A stretch of DNA of 64,000 nt from JAIXWP01 sp046309775 (GCA_046309775.1 JBKCOM010000040.1:15562-79561); one strand, 5' to 3'. Positions 9,895-19,644 are shown, numbered from the stretch's first letter. Made by a program: numbers and translations. The notes: generated from the sequence alone by a model not told the origin.

Positions 9895-11189
9895 ATCAGT
9901 ATAAACGCGTAGCATTTCACACGCTTGGCTGTAAATTGAACTTTGCTGAGACAAGCGCCATCGCCCGAGATTTTCGTGAGGCGGGCTATGCGCGTGTAGA
10001 AATGGATGATCAGCCAGATGTATTGGTGATTAATACATGCAGCGTTACAGATCAAGCTGATAAAAAGTGTCGAAATATTGTATCACGCGCTATACGCCAC
10101 AATCCCGGTGTTTTCGTTGCGGTTATTGGTTGCTATGCACAACTCAAACCTCAAGAAATCGCGAATATTGAAGGTGTGAATATCGTATTAGGGGCGAACG
10201 AAAAGTTCAATATCGTCAAGCACGTAGAGAATACCGAGCCCTCAGAGGTAGCAGTTGTAAAAGCAGGGGAAATCAAAGATGTGAAAACATTCATTCCTTC
10301 TTATAGCAAAGGCGATCGCACACGGACTTTTCTTAAAGTACAAGACGGCTGCAATTATTTCTGCGCTTTCTGCACTATACCATTGGCAAGAGGTAGAAGC
10401 CGCAGTGCCACCATTGAGGAAACCTTAACTGAGGCCAAAAAAGCCATAGCAGAAGGTGCAAAAGAAATTGTACTAACAGGAGTCAATATTGGAGATTTTG
10501 GAACAGCCAACGGTGAAACATTCTTAGACCTCATCAAACAATTAGATAATTTAGAGGGCATCGAGAGGTATCGCATAAGCAGCATTGAACCCAATTTGCT
10601 AGAAGATTCGATCATCGAATTCGTAGCAAATTCAAAAAAGTTCATGCCCCACTTTCACATTCCATTGCAAAGCGGAAGTGACACCATTCTTCAAGCCATG
10701 CGCCGGCGCTATCGTTCTGACCTCTACAGAAGTCGCATCGAACGCATCAAGGCACTAATGCCCGACGCTTGCATAGGAGTGGATGTTATTGTCGGATTCC
10801 CTGGCGAATCTGATGAATTATTCAATGAAACTAGAGATTTCATTACCTCACTTCCTGTTTCTTATTTGCACGTGTTTACATACAGTGAACGTGATAACAC
10901 GACTGCTCTTCGAATTGATGATATAGTTCCTATGGAAAAAAGACACGAGCGAAATAAAGTGCTACGCATCATTGGAGAAAACAAAAAGAGCCATTTTTAC
11001 CATTCCTTCAAAAGCACTAAGCGTCCTGTTCTATGGGAGGCAGAAAATGACGAGGGCATGATGAGTGGATTTACAGACAACTACATCAAGGTGAGAACTC
11101 CTTATAATTCGAAACTTATAAACGAGATATCTTTCGCTGATATACAGGGATTTGACCCTGATGGCAATGCTTTATTTACACCAAATTAA
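9891..11189 (+). CDS. mtaB: tRNA t6A37 methylthiotransferase MtaB
   Basis: This 432-residue radical-SAM methylthiotransferase converts t6A37 to ms2t6A37 in tRNAs decoding ANN codons. The N-terminal MTTase domain has cysteines in TLGCKLN, NTCSVT and GCYAQ for the auxiliary [4Fe-4S] cluster. The radical-SAM triad is C154-x3-C158-x2-C161, followed by PLARGRSRS, the MtaB-type context. A short TRAM-like tail follows. Length matches the family. It overlaps the preceding lipoprotein gene by 4 bp and is followed by a bidirectional terminator. Confidence 0.92.
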   Translation: MNQYKRVAFHTLGCKLNFAETSAIARDFREAGYARVEMDDQPDVLVINTCSVTDQADKKCRNIVSRAIRHNPGVFVAVIGCYAQLKPQEIANIEGVNIVLGANEKFNIVKHVENTEPSEVAVVKAGEIKDVKTFIPSYSKGDRTRTFLKVQDGCNYFCAFCTIPLARGRSRSATIEETLTEAKKAIAEGAKEIVLTGVNIGDFGTANGETFLDLIKQLDNLEGIERYRISSIEPNLLEDSIIEFVANSKKFMPHFHIPLQSGSDTILQAMRRRYRSDLYRSRIERIKALMPDACIGVDVIVGFPGESDELFNETRDFITSLPVSYLHVFTYSERDNTTALRIDDIVPMEKRHERNKVLRIIGENKKSHFYHSFKSTKRPVLWEAENDEGMMSGFTDNYIKVRTPYNSKLINEISFADIQGFDPDGNALFTPN

Positions 11190-11235
11190 AATATTGGCAC
11201 ACCAATTGGAAAAGAGACAGCATCATACTTTCTTA

Positions 11236-11310
11236 TAAGTTTGGTTTTGGTTCAATCCTAATTGGTTAAGGTTTAAAAGAAAAGCCCTCGAAAACGTTCG
11301 AGGGCTTTCT
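11236..11310 (+). ncRNA. Weak candidate for a short transcript between mtaB and its terminator
   Basis: A TAAGTTTG box (start of the interval) and, 40 bp before it, TGGCAC-N5-TTGG lie between the mtaB stop and the strong terminator. No coding sequence on this strand follows. A transcript of about 65 nt ending at the hairpin is possible, but chance matches are not excluded. Confidence 0.15.
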
Positions 11311-11312
11311 AT
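11281..11312. terminator. Bidirectional intrinsic terminator
   Basis: There is a perfect 12-bp stem (AAAGCCCTCGAA / TTCGAGGGCTTT) with an AACG loop. It sits between the convergent mtaB and T9SS cargo genes, with T-rich sequence on the plus side and an A-run on the other side, so it can serve both. Confidence 0.9.
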
Positions 11313-11328
11313 TTTATTACTATTTCAA

Positions 11329-12153
11329 TTAATCTCTTCTGATTCTGGTTGTTGCTACATTTCCTTCACCTTTCACACTCACCGTGTACATACCTGGAGC
11401 AAGAGTACTCACATCCAATTGAATAGCTCCATTAGTATCTGTATTTTGTAGGTTCCATTGAAGCACCAATTTACCAGTCATATCCGATACAATTACATCT
11501 ACCGCTCCTGAAACACCAGTTTGAATAGTTACCACATCACCGGTCACTGGATTCGGAAAAACAGATAGCTCAAGTTCACTTTTTTCTTCTTCATCAACAT
11601 TAACGGGAACGTTGGAAAGCGATACATCATCAATACGAACTACTGCACCTTCTAAATCGGCGATATTTCCAGTAAGCGTCCCAACGGAAAAAATGATATC
11701 AACCTTTGATGGTGTTCCAACATCCACCATTTCAAAAGGCACCGCGATTTCGGTATAGTTTGAGTACTCATTAGCTTCAAAAGATATCGCGCTTGCCAAT
11801 GGATTCGACTCGTTATCAGAAACAGTTGCTGTAACAAACAATACCGCCTCGTTCGGGAACGTTGATTCCATCCAAAAACGCATGGATGCAGGTGTTGTTG
11901 AAATTGGAATTTCCATTTGATTGATGGTACCGGGAAGATTGAAACCAAACACCGGCGCTACAGAAAGCTGAACAGCCCTATTTCCAGAGTGGGCGTCAGT
12001 TGTGGAAATAACGGAGGTATTACTTCCATCTCCATTACTGTTATCCCAGCCTTGGGGTTCTGTGCCTGTCCATGTCTCAAATCCTGGATTGACAATTTGG
12101 GCGCTAGCATGCAGCGCCATTAGCCACAGGGCTGTGGTAAAGATTTTTTTCAT
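11329..12153 (-). CDS. Secreted T9SS type A sorting-domain protein
   Basis: This 274-residue protein has a signal peptide (IFTTALWLMALHASAQ). It has a central jelly-roll-like domain (about residues 20-185) opening with NPGFETWTG and QGWDN, resembling carbohydrate-binding or choice-of-anchor sandwiches. The C-terminal sorting domain (about 195-274) starts with VFPNP and ends with GMYTVSVKG and a basic tail. Cargo of this type is exported through the type IX system and attached to or released from the cell surface. The ligand is unknown. It is a single gene with its own promoter, divergent from htpG. Confidence 0.82.
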   Translation of the reverse strand: MKKIFTTALWLMALHASAQIVNPGFETWTGTEPQGWDNSNGDGSNTSVISTTDAHSGNRAVQLSVAPVFGFNLPGTINQMEIPISTTPASMRFWMESTFPNEAVLFVTATVSDNESNPLASAISFEANEYSNYTEIAVPFEMVDVGTPSKVDIIFSVGTLTGNIADLEGAVVRIDDVSLSNVPVNVDEEEKSELELSVFPNPVTGDVVTIQTGVSGAVDVIVSDMTGKLVLQWNLQNTDTNGAIQLDVSTLAPGMYTVSVKGEGNVATTRIRRD

Positions 12154-12180
12154 TTAATAAAAATTTTAAGTGTTATGGCG

Positions 12181-12211
12181 CAAATGTAACCGCTTTAAGC
12201 CAAGTGCCAAA
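12181..12211 (-). promoter_or_regulatory. Canonical Bacteroidota promoter for the T9SS cargo gene
   Basis: On the minus strand this reads TTTG-N19-TACATTTG, matching both the -33 and -7 elements at normal spacing, 27 bp before the ATG. It abuts the htpG regulatory palindrome, so the two divergent promoters share one short regulatory region. Confidence 0.7.
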
Positions 12212-12215
12212 AAAC

Positions 12216-12256
12216 CGACAGCATGTCAGTAAAACTCCCTTGGCACAGGCGTTGAC
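12216..12256 (+). promoter_or_regulatory. Sigma-54-like promoter with upstream near-palindrome, htpG
   Basis: It consists of the 15-mer CGACAGCATGTCAGT, 10 bp, then TGGCAC, 5 bp and TTGAC. The second part fits the sigma-54 -24/-12 consensus TGGCAC-N5-TTGC except for the last base. The predicted start of transcription is about 14 bp before the htpG ATG. The same arrangement, with identical spacing, precedes the lemA operon. The near-palindrome (ACCGACA/TGTCAGT with a 3-bp centre) probably binds a regulator. Confidence 0.6.
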
Positions 12257-12279
12257 AAGCCAAGGAAAAACAAAACATC

Positions 12280-14151
12280 ATGCAACAAGGTAGTATATCC
12301 GTTCAAACAGAGAACATCTTCCCGATTATCAAGAAATTCTTGTATTCTGACCATGAGATCTTCCTTCGCGAATTGGTGAGCAACGCGGTAGATGCATGTC
12401 AAAAAGTGAAAACACTCAGCTCTTTGGGTGAAATTTCGTCAGATACTTCAGGTTTGAAAGTGTCAGTAAACCTCAATAAAGAGGCGAAAACGATTACCAT
12501 CAGCGATAATGGTATCGGTATGACATCAGATGAGGTGGAGAAATACATCAATCAAATCGCATTCAGCGGTGCTGAAGAATTCGTAACGAAATACAAAGAC
12601 GCACAAATTATTGGACACTTCGGTTTGGGTTTCTACTCTGCCTTTATGGTGGCTTCGAAAGTAGAAATTCAAACGCTATCACATAAAAAAGATGCTGAAG
12701 CAGTGCATTGGGTATGCGATGGAACCACGAATTTCACAATGGATAAGGGTTTACGTACAACTCCCGGCACAGACATCATCCTTCATATTTCCGAGGATTC
12801 AGTTGAGTTCTTAGAAAATGACCGCTTGGAAGGCATCCTCACCAAATATTGCAAATTCATGCCGGTATCCATTCAGTACGGTACCCGCACCAAGTGGGAA
12901 GAAGACCCAAGTGGAGAACTAGACGAGAAGGGCAATCCAAAGCGCATTCAAGTTGAAGAGGAAAATATCATCAACAACACCTCTCCAGCTTGGATGAAGA
13001 AACCTGTGGACCTCAATGATGAAGACTATTCAAACTTCTATCATGAGCTCTATCCAATGACGTTTGATGAGCCATTATTCAACATTCACATCAACGTAGA
13101 TTATCCTTTCAATTTAACAGGTATCCTCTATTTCCCGAAGTTGAAAAACAACTTTGAGATTCAACAAAATAAAGTTCAGCTCTACAGCAATCAAGTCTTC
13201 ATCACCGATGAAGTAAAAAATATTCTTCCTGAATTTTTAACTCTTCTTCATGGTGTCGTAGATTCTCCAGACATTCCACTAAACGTTAGCCGCAGCTATC
13301 TTCAGGAGGATGCAAACGTGAAGAAAATTTCAGCGCATATAACGAAAAAGGTTGCTGATAAACTTTCTTCGATGTTCAATAACGACCGCACAGACTTTGA
13401 GGCAAAATGGGACGACATCAGCACCTTTATTCAATACGGAATATTGACTGATGATAAGTTTGCCGAGAAAGCAAGTGCCTTTACCGTTTATAAAAACACA
13501 AAAGGAGAATACCGAAGTCTTGCTGAATTAAAAGAGAAAATCGAAGTCACTCAAAAGAATAAGGACAATAAAATCATCGTTCTTTATGCTCAAAACAAAG
13601 AGGAACAGCACTCATTTATCAATACAGCTGAAAATGCGGGCTACGAAGTTCTTCTTATGGAAGGCCCGCTCACTAGCCACTTCATCTCGCATATCGAAAA
13701 CAAAAACCAAGACATTCAATTCAAACGCGTAGATGCAGATGTGCTAGATAAGTTGATTCAGAAGAGTGATAGCCTTCCTATCAAACTAACAGAAGATGAA
13801 AAAAATACACTTCGTCCGATATTGGAAGAAGTTGTAGATTCTAAAAAATACACCATTGAATTCGAAGGCCTCAGCAGCGATGAACCTCCATTTATCATTA
13901 CACAAAATGAATTCATGCGCCGCATGAAAGAGCAAAGTGCAATGGGTGGCGGGGGCTTCTATGGCTCACTTCCTGAATCTTACAACTTAGTAGTAAATGG
14001 AAATCATCCATTTTTCGAAAAGGTAATTCAAGATAAAGAAGCAAATAAAGACCAATTAAAACAAGCTATTGACCTTGCCTTACTTGCAAAAGGTTTGCTC
14101 AAAGGTGAAGATTTGACCAACTTCATTCAACGCTCTTTCAAAAGCATCTAA
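12280..14151 (+). CDS. htpG: Molecular chaperone HtpG (Hsp90)
   Basis: This 623-residue cytoplasmic Hsp90 family ATPase assists late folding of client proteins under stress. The N-terminal GHKL ATPase domain shows the ATP-binding Asn in SNAVDA (residue 35), DNGIGMT and the lid motif GHFGLGFYSAFMV. The middle domain contains the catalytic-loop motif NVSRSYLQ (QLYSNQVFI before it). The length is typical for Bacteroidota. The gene stands alone and ends 3 bp before the convergent TolC-like gene. The upstream sigma-54-like element predicts stress induction in common with the lemA operon. Confidence 0.95.
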   Translation: MQQGSISVQTENIFPIIKKFLYSDHEIFLRELVSNAVDACQKVKTLSSLGEISSDTSGLKVSVNLNKEAKTITISDNGIGMTSDEVEKYINQIAFSGAEEFVTKYKDAQIIGHFGLGFYSAFMVASKVEIQTLSHKKDAEAVHWVCDGTTNFTMDKGLRTTPGTDIILHISEDSVEFLENDRLEGILTKYCKFMPVSIQYGTRTKWEEDPSGELDEKGNPKRIQVEEENIINNTSPAWMKKPVDLNDEDYSNFYHELYPMTFDEPLFNIHINVDYPFNLTGILYFPKLKNNFEIQQNKVQLYSNQVFITDEVKNILPEFLTLLHGVVDSPDIPLNVSRSYLQEDANVKKISAHITKKVADKLSSMFNNDRTDFEAKWDDISTFIQYGILTDDKFAEKASAFTVYKNTKGEYRSLAELKEKIEVTQKNKDNKIIVLYAQNKEEQHSFINTAENAGYEVLLMEGPLTSHFISHIENKNQDIQFKRVDADVLDKLIQKSDSLPIKLTEDEKNTLRPILEEVVDSKKYTIEFEGLSSDEPPFIITQNEFMRRMKEQSAMGGGGFYGSLPESYNLVVNGNHPFFEKVIQDKEANKDQLKQAIDLALLAKGLLKGEDLTNFIQRSFKSI

Positions 14152-14154
14152 TCA

Positions 14155-15462
14155 TCATTGAACATTGCCCAGAATGAATTTAATTTCATTTTGGGTTAAT
14201 GTTCTTTTGAAAATTGCATCCGACAAACGGACGGCAGCGTTTTCGTATTCAGTTTGAATCTGATATAAAGCGGTTACGTCCGTTTGTCCTTTTTTCAAGC
14301 GCTCCATTTCTATTGTCACCAATTCCTGACTCCAGTCTATAGTTTGCTTTTCAAGTTTTATTATGTCCTCTATTTGACGCAACGCCATAGCATTTGCTTC
14401 TAAGAGTGCATTGGTTCTAATTCGCTCAGTAGCGATCAGTTGTTCGCTTTGTTTGAGCATTACTTCACTGCGCTTTATTGCACGCTTTAAACTTCCTGCA
14501 TTGAATAACGGAATATTAATAGCAATTCCCGCTTGAGGTCCGTATGTTCTATTTAGCAAACTAAAGCCTGCTGTGTTGTCAACACGGTTAAAGTTGTAAG
14601 ATCCGTTGAGAGCTATCGTCGGCAATTGACGCGCCTTAGCACGCTTTAGCTCTAGCGACATCAATTCTTGCTGCAATAGGAGCCTTTTTATATTCCCATT
14701 GGTTTCTGTTCCACCCACAAGAGTATTTTCGATCTCAAATTTATTGGTATCAACTTCTTCTGGATACCACAACATCGAGGGAATGACTCCAATCAACGCG
14801 TTGAGACTCCCCAAAGCTTTTTGATAGTCGGCTTTATAATTTAAATTAGAAACTAAAAGCTGATTAAGACTTACTGCACTTCTCAAATAGTTTGACTTTG
14901 CCACCAAACCTGTTTCCCACCGCAATTTTTCAATCTTATTTCTTTCTTCAGCAATAGTTATAATTTCAGAGGTAAATGAAATCAGACTAGACAGCCTTTG
15001 CAATTCTGCATATGCATTGCCTACTTGTCTTGTCACATCAAGCATTCTCAATTGTAAATCCAACTTGGCTTGTTCATCCAATGTTTCGAGGATTCGTTTT
15101 GAATGGAACATACTCATACCATCAAAAACAATCCAATCAACTTGTACAAAAGCTCCAAACTGATTGCCACCTGCATTGGGCGAGGTAATTTCTTGACCAT
15201 TTGCAAAACGTTGTCTTAGGTCATTTGTGGAATAATTATCAAATACTCCTGCCCGCACTTGTGGAAGCATGCCTGCTTCGCCTTTAGAGTTGTTGATTTG
15301 GGCTATTTGTGCATTTCCTGTAGCTACTATTACGTCAAAGTTGTGCATTAAGGCTTGACGTATCACCTCATTTAGTGGTATCGTATCTTGTGCATGCATT
15401 TTAAAACACATACACATTATCACCAATACGAATATACTGTTATGACTGATTCTCTTTGACAT
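14155..15462 (-). CDS. TolC-family outer-membrane efflux protein
   Basis: This 435-residue protein has a signal peptide (FVLVIMCMCFKMHAQ) and two outer-membrane-efflux repeats rich in long amphipathic helices (NEVIRQALMHNFDV at the N-terminus, a second LLLQEL...A.A..LP.I.LNGSYNFN block near 265-300). It forms the trimeric channel of a tripartite RND exporter. Its start overlaps the end of the RND pump gene by 23 bp, so it is the last gene of the adaptor-pump-channel operon. Confidence 0.88.
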   Translation of the reverse strand: MSKRISHNSIFVLVIMCMCFKMHAQDTIPLNEVIRQALMHNFDVIVATGNAQIAQINNSKGEAGMLPQVRAGVFDNYSTNDLRQRFANGQEITSPNAGGNQFGAFVQVDWIVFDGMSMFHSKRILETLDEQAKLDLQLRMLDVTRQVGNAYAELQRLSSLISFTSEIITIAEERNKIEKLRWETGLVAKSNYLRSAVSLNQLLVSNLNYKADYQKALGSLNALIGVIPSMLWYPEEVDTNKFEIENTLVGGTETNGNIKRLLLQQELMSLELKRAKARQLPTIALNGSYNFNRVDNTAGFSLLNRTYGPQAGIAINIPLFNAGSLKRAIKRSEVMLKQSEQLIATERIRTNALLEANAMALRQIEDIIKLEKQTIDWSQELVTIEMERLKKGQTDVTALYQIQTEYENAAVRLSDAIFKRTLTQNEIKFILGNVQ

Positions 15463-18400
15463 TTTTAGAAGCTATATAAGTATATATGGAAGGAATCACC
15501 AAGAGCGTTAAAACAAGAGAAAATAAGAGTCCGCCTACAACAACGATTCCCAATGGAACGCGGCTTTGAGAACCCGCACCAAGAGCTAAAGCTATAGGAA
15601 GAGCTCCTAAAATCGTGGCCAAACTTGTCATTAGAATCGGGCGAAGACGCGCTGCTGAGGCCTCAAATACCGCCTCACGAATAGCTAGTCCATCCTTCCG
15701 TTTTTGATTGGCGAATTCTACTATCAATATTCCATTTTTTGTAACAAGACCAATCAACATGATCATTCCAATCTCGGAAAAAATATTTAGCGTAGCGTCA
15801 AAAATCCACAAACTCAGCAACGCGCCAGCAAGAGCTAATGGCACTGTAAACAATATGATCAACGGATCTCTAAAGCTCTCAAACTGCGCTGCAAGTATTA
15901 GATATATCAATAATAAGGCTAGCAAAAAGGCAAAAGAAGTATTGCTTCCGCTCTCTTGAAAATCACGACTAGGGCCGCTTAGCTCAGTGGCAAATGACTC
16001 GTCAAGGAGTTCATCAGCAATGCGCTGCATCGCTTGAATGCCCTCACCTAATGTCTTACCTGGCGCAAGAGACGCAGAAACAGTTGCCGACTTGTAACGA
16101 TTAAAGTGAAAAATAGTCGGCGGATTGCTTGTTTCAACGACATCCACCAAATTGCTCAACTGTATGAGTTGACCCGCAGCAGAGCGAACATAGAGATTGG
16201 TTAGATCATCCGGTGTATCTCTAAAATCTCTATCCAACTGACCAATCACTTGGTATTGCTTACCCTCTTTTGTAAAATAACCAAAACGTGTTCCACTGAA
16301 AGCCAACTGAAGCGTGCTACTAATATCTGCAACACTCACTCCAAGTTCAGCTGCTTTCAATCGATTGATGTTTACTTGTAATTCGGGCTTATTGAATTTC
16401 AAATTTGCATCGACGTTACCAAACGTAGGATCCTTACGAGCTGCGTCAAGAAATTGAGGAAGAACTTTTTCAAGCTTTTTAAAATCCAAATTCTGAATTA
16501 CATACTGAACTGGCAATTGGCTTCCTGCACTGAGAGAAGTGGTAATTGTTTGTTCTTGGTTTGGAAATACTCGTGCCTGAGGCATTCGCTTGAATATTCG
16601 CACCAAGCGGTCATATATCTCTTGCTGCGTCGCCACACGTTCATCAGGGTCTTTGAGCAAAGTGACAATAAAGCCACTGTTGGTAGCACCTTGACCTTGA
16701 AAACTAGGAGAAGCGATACCAAAGATCATTCTTGCCTCTGGCACACTATCGAGCAGAACCGCTGAAACTTCAGAAACGAATTGAGAAGTCACGTCATAAT
16801 CCGTTCCTTCAGGCAGCGTGAATGGAGACCGAATAAGCGAGCGGTCTTCGAGCGGAGCTAATTCAGATTTGAGATTTGAAAATAGCACAACAATCCCCAC
16901 AAGGCATATTCCCACAATCGCCAAACCCAACCAGCGGCGATGAAGAAATCTATTGAGCAAACGGCGGTAGCTGTCTTCCATTCCTTTGAAGAATGGTTCC
17001 GTTCGCAAATAGAATTTACCATGCTTTGGAGTGCCTCCTTTGGTGAGTTTGAGATTAAGCACTGGAGTGAGCGTAAGCGAAACAACAGCAGATATTAACA
17101 CAGCACCTGCCAGTACAATTCCAAATTCTCTAAACAATCTTCCAGTAAAACCTTCAAGAAAGATTACAGGAATGAAAACCACAGCAAGGGTGATAGAAGT
17201 CGATATAACAGCAAAGAAAATCTCCTGCACACCGAGGCGCACGGCAGTCCATTTGTCCATCCCCTCTTCCATTTTCTTGTAAATATTCTCTGTCACCACT
17301 ATGCCATCATCTACTACCAGTCCCGTCGCCAGAACAATGGCTAATAGAGTTAATACATTTATTGAAAAACCAAAAGCGTACATGATAAAAAAAGCTCCTA
17401 TCAAGGAAACAGGAATATCCACTAAAGGGCGCAAGGCGATACTCCAATTTCGAAAAAACGCATATACGATAAGAACTACGAGAATCAGTGCAATGATCAG
17501 AGTTTCTTCGACTTCGGTAATCGCCCGACGCACGAATTTCGCTTTATCAATTCCAATATCTACGTTGATATCGCTTGGTACCTCACTCTTAATCTGCTCG
17601 TAGCGTCGGAAGAATTCATCAGCAATATCAATATAATTGGAACCTGGCTGCGGAATGATGGCGAGCGAGACATTGAAAACATTGTTTTTTCTCGCAGAAG
17701 TTTCTTCTATTTCAGGTCCCACTTCAGCAAGACCGATATCTTTAAACTGAATAGTTCGGCCACCGACGTTCTTTATTACGAGATTATTGAAGTCTTCTTC
17801 AGTTGTCAATCTTCCAAATGTTTTAACATTGAGTTCTGTAGTAGTCCCCCTCACCTTTCCCGCCGGCAACTCTACATTCTCTCGATTTAGGGCATTCAAA
17901 ACATCTTGCATCGTAAGTCCTACCGACGAAAGCAGATATGGATTGATCCACAATCTCATGGAAGTTCGCTTTAGCCCATATATCTGAACTTGTGAAACTC
18001 CCGGAATGGATTGGATTTTTTCTAATAGTACATTTTCAGCGTAGTCGCTCAATTCGGTGATGCTCCGAGTAGTACTTTGAATCGGCATGAATATGATTGG
18101 ATCTCCGCTAGCATCGGCCTTTGCCACAACGGGCGGACTGTCGATATCTTGAGGCAAATTGCGTTGCGCTTGCGCCACTTTATCTCTGACATCATTTGCT
18201 GCTTGTTCGAGGTCGGTACTTAAATCGAACTCAACGGTGATCACCGATGTCCCTAAGGATGAAGAAGAAGATATACTTTTTATTCCTTGAATTCCATTAA
18301 TCGATTTCTCGAGAGGTTCGGTGATTTGAGATTCAATGATATCAGCATTAGCACCCGTGTAAAAAGTGCGCACTGTGATATTGGGCGGGTCGATCGCAGG

Positions 18401-18511
18401 AAATTCTCGAACACCCAGAAAGCGGTAACCAATTGCGCCAAAAACGATGATGACGATATTGATTACTATTGCAAATACAGGTCTTTTGATAGCAATTTCT
18501 GAGAACTTCAT
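15440..18511 (-). CDS. RND efflux transporter permease (HAE1/AcrB-like)
   Basis: This 1023-residue inner-membrane proton-driven exporter begins with MKFSEIAIKRPVFA, the typical RND start. It has twelve predicted membrane segments in two halves with large periplasmic loops after the first and seventh. The proton-relay region shows GLVVDDGIVVTENI in the fourth segment, and the second half contains AQFESFRDP and GLVTKNGILIVEFANQ. Drug-type (HAE1) rather than heavy-metal type is suggested by these motifs. It overlaps the adaptor gene by 4 bp and the channel gene by 23 bp. Substrates cannot be read from the sequence. Confidence 0.93.
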   Translation of the reverse strand: MKFSEIAIKRPVFAIVINIVIIVFGAIGYRFLGVREFPAIDPPNITVRTFYTGANADIIESQITEPLEKSINGIQGIKSISSSSSLGTSVITVEFDLSTDLEQAANDVRDKVAQAQRNLPQDIDSPPVVAKADASGDPIIFMPIQSTTRSITELSDYAENVLLEKIQSIPGVSQVQIYGLKRTSMRLWINPYLLSSVGLTMQDVLNALNRENVELPAGKVRGTTTELNVKTFGRLTTEEDFNNLVIKNVGGRTIQFKDIGLAEVGPEIEETSARKNNVFNVSLAIIPQPGSNYIDIADEFFRRYEQIKSEVPSDINVDIGIDKAKFVRRAITEVEETLIIALILVVLIVYAFFRNWSIALRPLVDIPVSLIGAFFIMYAFGFSINVLTLLAIVLATGLVVDDGIVVTENIYKKMEEGMDKWTAVRLGVQEIFFAVISTSITLAVVFIPVIFLEGFTGRLFREFGIVLAGAVLISAVVSLTLTPVLNLKLTKGGTPKHGKFYLRTEPFFKGMEDSYRRLLNRFLHRRWLGLAIVGICLVGIVVLFSNLKSELAPLEDRSLIRSPFTLPEGTDYDVTSQFVSEVSAVLLDSVPEARMIFGIASPSFQGQGATNSGFIVTLLKDPDERVATQQEIYDRLVRIFKRMPQARVFPNQEQTITTSLSAGSQLPVQYVIQNLDFKKLEKVLPQFLDAARKDPTFGNVDANLKFNKPELQVNINRLKAAELGVSVADISSTLQLAFSGTRFGYFTKEGKQYQVIGQLDRDFRDTPDDLTNLYVRSAAGQLIQLSNLVDVVETSNPPTIFHFNRYKSATVSASLAPGKTLGEGIQAMQRIADELLDESFATELSGPSRDFQESGSNTSFAFLLALLLIYLILAAQFESFRDPLIILFTVPLALAGALLSLWIFDATLNIFSEIGMIMLIGLVTKNGILIVEFANQKRKDGLAIREAVFEASAARLRPILMTSLATILGALPIALALGAGSQSRVPLGIVVVGGLLFSLVLTLLVIPSIYTYIASKNVKENQS

Positions 18512-19560
18512 GGCTCACTCACGATTTTTGCAACACGCACTGGTGCTCCAGGTTTGAGAAATAAAATACCTGTAGTAGCAATGGTGTCTGAAACATTGAG
18601 CCCTGTCAATATTTCAACGTCATTCGACATTCGCTGACCTGTCTGAACCTCGATAAACTGTGCAACACCAGATTTCACTGCCACGGCAAATTTGCTTCTT
18701 CCCTGTGGAATGATGCATTGCGTAGGAATAAAAATGGATTCTCTCTCCCCACCTAAAGTTGCTTGAACCTCCACAAAAGCTCCTGGCAACACGCCATCAT
18801 TTTTTTCTACCTGAGCTTGCACTCGAAGCGCACGTGTGCCTTCGTCAATTGCGCTTTCAGTAGCAATCACTTTCGCTTTGCGAATCAATGTATCTCCTTG
18901 ATTCGAAAAAGAAATTTCCATTCCCGTTTTTACAAGCGCGGCATATTTCTCAGCTACATCAAACTCCACTTTGTAAAGCGCATTGCTTCTCAGGCTGCAT
19001 AACCCTTGTGAGGCAGCCACCACAGCGCCCTCGCTAACGTTACGCAGGCCAATCGTTCCACTGAAAGGTGCTCTGATTACCGTTTTCGACAGATTGGCAT
19101 CAATTATAGCCAATTCCGCTTTGAGTATGTCAATTTGTGCTAACGACTGCTCCAACTCCTGGCGCGATACCCCTTCTACCTTCTGAAGACTTGCCAGGCG
19201 ATCTGCCGTTTGCTGTGCTAACCTAAGTTGCGCTTCTATGCGCGTTTTCTGAGCATTAAGATCGCGATCATCCAATCGAATAAGCACGTCACCCTTCGAA
19301 ACCAATGATCCCTCTTTAAAGGAAATAGAAACAATTTTGCCCGCAATTTCACTGGCGATGACTGTCTGTTCAGCTGCTTTAACAACACCTGATACATTGA
19401 CAGTATTGACTGCTTTCTTAGTAGAAGCGACTACCGCATCTATCGCTAGCGGTGCTGGCTTCATCGCAGTAGCTTCAGACTTGCCTTGATCCGAACAACT
19501 GTATAAAACAATTATTATGAATAGAATAAAGACTATATTAGGACTTCTAAGTGATTTCAT
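18508..19560 (-). CDS. RND efflux periplasmic adaptor (membrane fusion protein)
   Basis: This 350-residue protein has a lipoprotein-like signal (FIIIVLYSCSDQG). The order is beta-barrel and lipoyl half motif (VVKAAEQTVIASEIAGKIVS), helical hairpin (about 100-155), second lipoyl half (TVIRAPFSGTIGLRNV) and membrane-proximal domain (C-terminal third). It bridges the pump and the TolC-like channel. It is the first gene of the operon and divergent from lemA; no TetR or MarR regulator lies beside it. Confidence 0.9.
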   Translation of the reverse strand: MKSLRSPNIVFILFIIIVLYSCSDQGKSEATAMKPAPLAIDAVVASTKKAVNTVNVSGVVKAAEQTVIASEIAGKIVSISFKEGSLVSKGDVLIRLDDRDLNAQKTRIEAQLRLAQQTADRLASLQKVEGVSRQELEQSLAQIDILKAELAIIDANLSKTVIRAPFSGTIGLRNVSEGAVVAASQGLCSLRSNALYKVEFDVAEKYAALVKTGMEISFSNQGDTLIRKAKVIATESAIDEGTRALRVQAQVEKNDGVLPGAFVEVQATLGGERESIFIPTQCIIPQGRSKFAVAVKSGVAQFIEVQTGQRMSNDVEILTGLNVSDTIATTGILFLKPGAPVRVAKIVSEP

Positions 19561-19644
19561 ACAACAGGATTGTGTGCAACAATAGACAGATTCTCATAGA
19601 AATAGTTTTATGAATAACTTAATTCTGCTAAAGAATCTAAATTT

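Noticed and set aside
9567..10055. 162-codon minus-strand frame across the NlpE-like and mtaB genes
   Set aside because: It is antisense to two genes with clear family motifs and has no recognisable domain.
12204..12209. TGGCAC on the minus strand as a sigma-54 site for the T9SS gene
   Set aside because: The -12 part reads TTAA rather than TTGC, the spacing to the palindrome is 5 not 10 bp, and a canonical TTTG-N19-TACATTTG promoter overlaps it.
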